Assembly (NCBI GenBank): GCA_051646105.1
Contig: JBOFCO010000142.1
Span: 1-17,310 of the forward strand
Direction: 5' to 3'
Length of the DNA: 17,310 bases
Origin: JBOFCO01 sp051646105
GTDB taxonomy: Bacteria; Pseudomonadota; Alphaproteobacteria; Rhodobacterales; Rhodobacteraceae
Shown: piece after piece, positions 13,803-17,310 of the stretch
Numbering within the stretch: the stretch's first letter is position 1
How the letters are laid out: every line of letters begins with the position of its first letter
Translations under genes and position numbers: made by a program
Notes under the pieces: generated by a model
Database searches by the model: none
The model's input: the letters and a program-made list of their open reading frames with translations, nothing else
Told to the model about the DNA's origin: nothing

Positions 13803-15327
13803 TTGCCAGCTCCCTGTATGTTGCTTCGATTTCATCCTGATGGCGGGCAAGGATCGCCTTGCGCACCGGCTTGCCTTGCGAGGTCAGAAGGCCGTTCGCC
13901 TCTGTCGGGGTCACGGTCATGCGCAGTACGTGACGCACCGCCGTATCCGGCCCAGCATTGCGGTTGATCGCGACACGGACCGCATCAAGATCCGCATCCG
14001 GTCCGGCGCAAACCAGCGCGACCAGCCAGGGCTTGCCGCTTCCCGCGATGACGCATTGCATTATGCCCGCGCAGGTCAGGGCGCGTTCCTCCAACGCGCG
14101 CGTGGCGATGTTGCGCCCGTTTTCCAGAACGATCACATCGTCGGCCCGGCCTGTAATCCATAGGAAACCATCGGCATCGATATGGCCCAGATCGCCCGTA
14201 TAGACCGTATCGCCGTGAAACACCTGTTCCGATGCGCCGGGTTGGGCATGGGCATAGACGGTGTTCACAGGGCAACGCGACCGCACGCGGATCACGCCAT
14301 CCTCCCCGATCCAGACCTGCTTTCCCTCCACGGGCCGCCCCGCGCTGCCCCGACGATGGGCACCGGGATGGTTCTTTGTGACGATGCAGGTTTCGTTCAT
14401 GCCGTAGCCTTCGAACAGCGGCAGGGCCGCCGTTTCGTCGAACCATTCCAGAAGCGTCGGGCGAATGGGCGCGGAACCCGTCCACATATAGCGGACCCGC
14501 CCGCCGGTAACGGTTTGCGCCGCCTCGGCAACGGCTGCCGCGTTCAGTTCGACCTCTGCCTCGATAAAGCTTTTAACCGTTTCAAAGAACGCAGGTACGC
14601 CCATGATGACCGTGGGCCGTGTTTCACGCAGCGCGAAAAGCGCGGTCTGCGGCGTGGCGATGACCAGATCGCAGCCGTGGAGCAATGCAGTATAAAGCCA
14701 GTAGCGCTGTTGCAGCAGCGACAGGGTCAGAAAGACAAACAGCCGGTCATCGCGGCCATGGCCGAACATCTGCTGAACCGCCGCAAGGCTGCTGCCGATG
14801 GAGCCGAAGGTGGCGGCAAGCGCCTTGGCCTCCCCCGTAGAGCCCGAGGTGAATTTCAGAGCGACCTCATCCGCCGGGTGATAGTCTGGCCAGGCGGGCA
14901 GGGTTGCGATGGGCGAATCCGGCAGGTTCGCCAAGACTTCGCGCCCGATCACGTCCGCCCCCGGCTGATCGGCAAACAGCACACCCAGACGGTATCTGGC
15001 TTTCAATCCTGCATCGGGTGTGAACTTTACCGGATCGAAACCGGCGACAACCAAACCCAGCCGCAGGCAGGCTAGATCCAGCATCGCCCATTCCGGCCCG
15101 TTGGCCATGCAGATGCCGACACGGTCCCCCCGCGACAAGCCAAGACCCAGAAGAAAGCCAGCCACGCGCGCTGATCCTGCCAGAAGTCCGGCATGGGTCA
15201 TGCGGAGCGTGCCGCCGGGGCGGATGAAATCCACTTGCCGGTCATCGGCACCAACAACGCCAGCCAAGGCCATCAACGACAGTTCCGGCGGCAGATCGTT
15301 CGGCAAGGGTCTGAAATGATCCTGCAT
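13795..15327 (-). CDS. Stand-alone AMP-forming acyl/aryl/amino acid ligase
   Basis: This is a 510-residue adenylate-forming enzyme. Core motifs are LKFTSGSTGEAKALA (157-171, P-loop), FEGYGMNET (305-313), VYTGDLG (375-381), GRADDVIVLENGRNI (393-407) and LLTSQGKPVRKAI (480-492) with Lys486 as candidate catalytic lysine. The layout resembles fatty-acid and aryl acid ligases (the P-loop has Glu where many NRPS A domains have Lys-Pro, and there is no FDxS NRPS motif), so the substrate is probably a carboxylic acid rather than a simple NRPS amino acid. It begins 3 bp after the NRPS stop and overlaps the carrier protein by 8 bp. The direct coupling implies that it adenylates an acid and loads it on that carrier. 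Specificity cannot be read reliably for this branch. Confidence 0.92.
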   Translation of the reverse strand: MQDHFRPLPNDLPPELSLMALAGVVGADDRQVDFIRPGGTLRMTHAGLLAGSARVAGFLLGLGLSRGDRVGICMANGPEWAMLDLACLRLGLVVAGFDPVKFTPDAGLKARYRLGVLFADQPGADVIGREVLANLPDSPIATLPAWPDYHPADEVALKFTSGSTGEAKALAATFGSIGSSLAAVQQMFGHGRDDRLFVFLTLSLLQQRYWLYTALLHGCDLVIATPQTALFALRETRPTVIMGVPAFFETVKSFIEAEVELNAAAVAEAAQTVTGGRVRYMWTGSAPIRPTLLEWFDETAALPLFEGYGMNETCIVTKNHPGAHRRGSAGRPVEGKQVWIGEDGVIRVRSRCPVNTVYAHAQPGASEQVFHGDTVYTGDLGHIDADGFLWITGRADDVIVLENGRNIATRALEERALTCAGIMQCVIAGSGKPWLVALVCAGPDADLDAVRVAINRNAGPDTAVRHVLRMTVTPTEANGLLTSQGKPVRKAILARHQDEIEATYRELANV

Positions 15328-15330
15328 CGT

Positions 15331-17310
15331 CTATTCCGCCGCCGTGCCAAGCGCACGCCTGTCGTGAAGATGACGGGCAAGCGTCTCGATGCTGCCCAGC
15401 GCATTGAACTCTTTGACCGTGATGCGCTGCCCCAGTTTCCGCGCGATCTCTGCCACGATCCGCACTGCCGACAGTGAGGTGCCGCCCAGCACATCAAAGC
15501 CGACGTTGGCCGCAGGATGGGGAAGTTTTAGGATATCGGCCCAGATCGCGGCCAGCGCCGTTTCAAGCTCTCCTACAGGGGGGCGGGCAGGTTCTGCCGC
15601 CGTGTCAGCACCGGGCCGCACGGCATCGGCCAGCATTGCGATCAGCGCCTTGCGATCCACCTTGCCGTTCGGTGTCAGCGGCATCGCATCCAGCGCGACA
15701 AAGGCCTGCGGCACCATGTAATCGGGCAGTGCATTTGCCAGATGGGCTGACAGCGCCGCCGCATCGATGCGCATTCCGGCGCGTGCCACACAGGCACAGA
15801 CCAGCCGCTGCCCTTCGGCCCCGGCGATGGCCAGTGCCGCGGCCTTTTCCACGGCCGGAAGCGCGGCCAGCCGTGTTTCTATTTCGCCAAGCTCGACCCG
15901 CAGGCCGTTTATCTTGACCTGAAAATCGTTGCGGCCAAGGATTTCCAGCACGCCGTCGGGTCGCCAGAAACAGACATCCCCGGTGGCATAAATCCGGTCG
16001 CCGATCATATCCGACCAGAAAAAGGCGGCATCTGTGCGCGCCGCATCCTTCCAGTAGCCACGCGCCACGCCCGCACCGGCGGCGTGCAGATCGCCCGCCA
16101 CCCAATCGGGGCAGGGTCGTCCGCGTGCATCCAGCACATGCAGGCGGTTGTTCCCGTTCGGGCGACCATAGGGCACGCGCACCGCATTTTCTGGCAGACC
16201 CGCCACAGGGTGCAGCACGTTCCAGACCGTGGTTTCGGTAGGCCCGCCCAGCGACATCACCGTCAGGCCCGGCACAGTCAGCAGCGCATGGGCCAGATCC
16301 ACAGGCACTTTGTCGCCCGACATCATCACCAGCCGCAGGCTGTCGGGCAGACCGCATTCCAGCGCCATGCCGACAATCGCGGGAACAGAATTCCAGACCG
16401 TCACACCTGTAGCGGCGGCCTGCGCCACCCAGCGGTCGGGCGACAGCCGGTCGGACTCGGCTGGAAGCACGACAGCAGCCCCGGCGGACAGCGCGCCAAA
16501 GATATCCCAGACCGACAGATCGAAGTTGAAGGCGGATATCCCGAAGAAGCGGTCATCCGGCGTGATCGAAAACCGCGCGTTGATATCGGCCACCAGATTG
16601 ACCGCGTTGCGATGGGTGACCATCACCCCCTTGGGCTTGCCGGTCGAACCGGAAGTGAACAGGACATAGGCCAGTGCTTCCTGATCGGCGGCGTCGCGCA
16701 CCGCGACGTGCGGCACTGCACCCGCAAGCGCCCCCGTCACCGACAGAACCCGGTCGGCGGGCATCGTCTCAGGGGTCAGCGCCAGCGTGTCCGGCTGAAC
16801 CAGAACATGCGTCGCCTCGCCCGATTGCAGGATTTCGGCAATGCGCGCCGGGGGCAAGTCGGCCGCCACCGGCAGATAGGCCCCGCCCGCCATCAGGATG
16901 CCCAGCGCGGCGGCAAGCTGTTCCCAACCCTTGTTCATCACCACGCCAACCAGTTTCCCGTTCTGGTCGCCCAGCCATTCGGCAATGCCGGCAGCACGGC
17001 TGGCCAGCGCACCATAGGTGACTTCATCCGTCGGCGTGATGACGGCCACCGCTGACGGGTGTTCCGCGACACGCCGCAGAAAGGCGTCGTGCAAAAGCTC
17101 CACCGGCAACGCCAACTCTGTCGCGTTGACGCTTTCCCGCATCTTGCGGCTGTGATCCGGCAGCAGGTCGAATATCGGTTGGTCCCAGACCCGCGCATCG
17201 CCCAGCAGATGCAAGAGTATTTCGTAGGCACTTGTCAGATCAGCGACCAGACCCGCCGGGAACAGCCCCGCAACGGCATCGATTTCCACCACAAGACCGT
17301 CATCGCTTTC
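15331..17310 (-). CDS. Nonribosomal peptide synthetase, partial: C/Cy end - adenylation - PCP
   Basis: The frame is open to the right edge, so the N-terminus is missing. The GTG at 17292 is not a real start, because the codons before it continue a condensation-domain sequence (DDGL, then EIDAVAGLFPAGLV). Numbering from that GTG: end of a condensation-type domain to about residue 50, where the DAVAGLFP style resembles heterocyclization domains; A domain 65-550 with LFTSGSTGKPK (211-221), FDLSVWD (257-263), GGPTE (349-353), IYATGD (434-439) and NGKVDRK (542-548); PCP with Ser606 in LGGTSLSAV; end at 653 with no thioesterase. Pocket residues are D258, L259, W262, N301, M323, S325, L348, V356, W357, K544. 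They match seven of ten positions of the cysteine code DLYNLSLIWK known from pyochelin/yersiniabactin synthetases. Cysteine activation, possibly with thiazoline formation, is inferred. It is the most upstream visible gene of the operon. Confidence 0.93.
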   Translation of the reverse strand, partial: ESDDGLVVEIDAVAGLFPAGLVADLTSAYEILLHLLGDARVWDQPIFDLLPDHSRKMRESVNATELALPVELLHDAFLRRVAEHPSAVAVITPTDEVTYGALASRAAGIAEWLGDQNGKLVGVVMNKGWEQLAAALGILMAGGAYLPVAADLPPARIAEILQSGEATHVLVQPDTLALTPETMPADRVLSVTGALAGAVPHVAVRDAADQEALAYVLFTSGSTGKPKGVMVTHRNAVNLVADINARFSITPDDRFFGISAFNFDLSVWDIFGALSAGAAVVLPAESDRLSPDRWVAQAAATGVTVWNSVPAIVGMALECGLPDSLRLVMMSGDKVPVDLAHALLTVPGLTVMSLGGPTETTVWNVLHPVAGLPENAVRVPYGRPNGNNRLHVLDARGRPCPDWVAGDLHAAGAGVARGYWKDAARTDAAFFWSDMIGDRIYATGDVCFWRPDGVLEILGRNDFQVKINGLRVELGEIETRLAALPAVEKAAALAIAGAEGQRLVCACVARAGMRIDAAALSAHLANALPDYMVPQAFVALDAMPLTPNGKVDRKALIAMLADAVRPGADTAAEPARPPVGELETALAAIWADILKLPHPAANVGFDVLGGTSLSAVRIVAEIARKLGQRITVKEFNALGSIETLARHLHDRRALGTAAE

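Noticed and set aside
15331..17292. NRPS as a complete 653-residue protein starting at the GTG at 17292
   Set aside because: The frame continues open to the window edge, and the residues before the GTG continue a condensation-domain C-terminus, so the gene is longer.

Overview
The window looks like an accessory biosynthetic locus from an alphaproteobacterium, most likely a Rhodobacteraceae-type genome. GC is high in the core region, genes are tightly packed, and a copy of an IS5-family transposase common in that group lies at the left edge. No rRNA, tRNA or housekeeping marker is present, so the taxonomic call is an inference.

Left edge (1-1478): the 3' end of an IS5-family transposase gene, followed by a lower-GC ORF for a single-span membrane/coiled-coil protein that appears cut at its 5' end by the IS. 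About 500 bp without a convincing gene comes next. This looks like the boundary of the biosynthetic locus.

Minus-strand block A (5808 down to 1479): a lysine-forming-type saccharopine dehydrogenase, a glutamate-forming-type saccharopine reductase (8-bp overlap), a divergent ketoacyl-ACP synthase III-like protein, a small antibiotic biosynthesis monooxygenase-fold protein, and a LysE-family exporter. The dehydrogenase pair interconverts lysine, saccharopine and allysine (2-aminoadipate 6-semialdehyde).

Plus-strand block B (6005 to 8773): a 740-residue protein whose C-terminal part carries a complete set of candidate diiron ligands of the haem-oxygenase-like diiron oxidase (HDO) superfamily, then an OsmC-family thiol peroxidase-like protein. 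Blocks A and B diverge from a 196-bp intergenic region holding a perfect 9-bp inverted repeat, a candidate operator.

Minus-strand block C (beyond 17310 down to 8781): one run of overlapping or almost touching genes. In order of transcription these are an NRPS (C-terminal end of a condensation/cyclization domain, then A and PCP domains; the 5' part lies outside the window), a stand-alone AMP-forming ligase, a stand-alone carrier protein, a GNAT acetyltransferase, a peptidase C45/isopenicillin N acyltransferase-like enzyme, an acyl-CoA dehydrogenase-like flavoprotein, a type II thioesterase and a cytochrome P450. The adenylation pocket residues (D-L-W-N-M-S-L-V-W-K) resemble cysteine codes from thiazoline siderophore synthetases.

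Together the genes suggest a hybrid small-molecule pathway. An acyl or amino-acid unit is loaded on the free carrier protein, desaturated and hydroxylated there, and joined to a probably cysteine-derived unit made by the NRPS. Lysine-derived chemistry (saccharopine/allysine, HDO) may supply another building block, with acyl transfer by the C45 enzyme or the KAS III-like protein and export by LysE. I do not recognise the combination as a characterised cluster. The product, and whether the three blocks form one pathway, are inferences.
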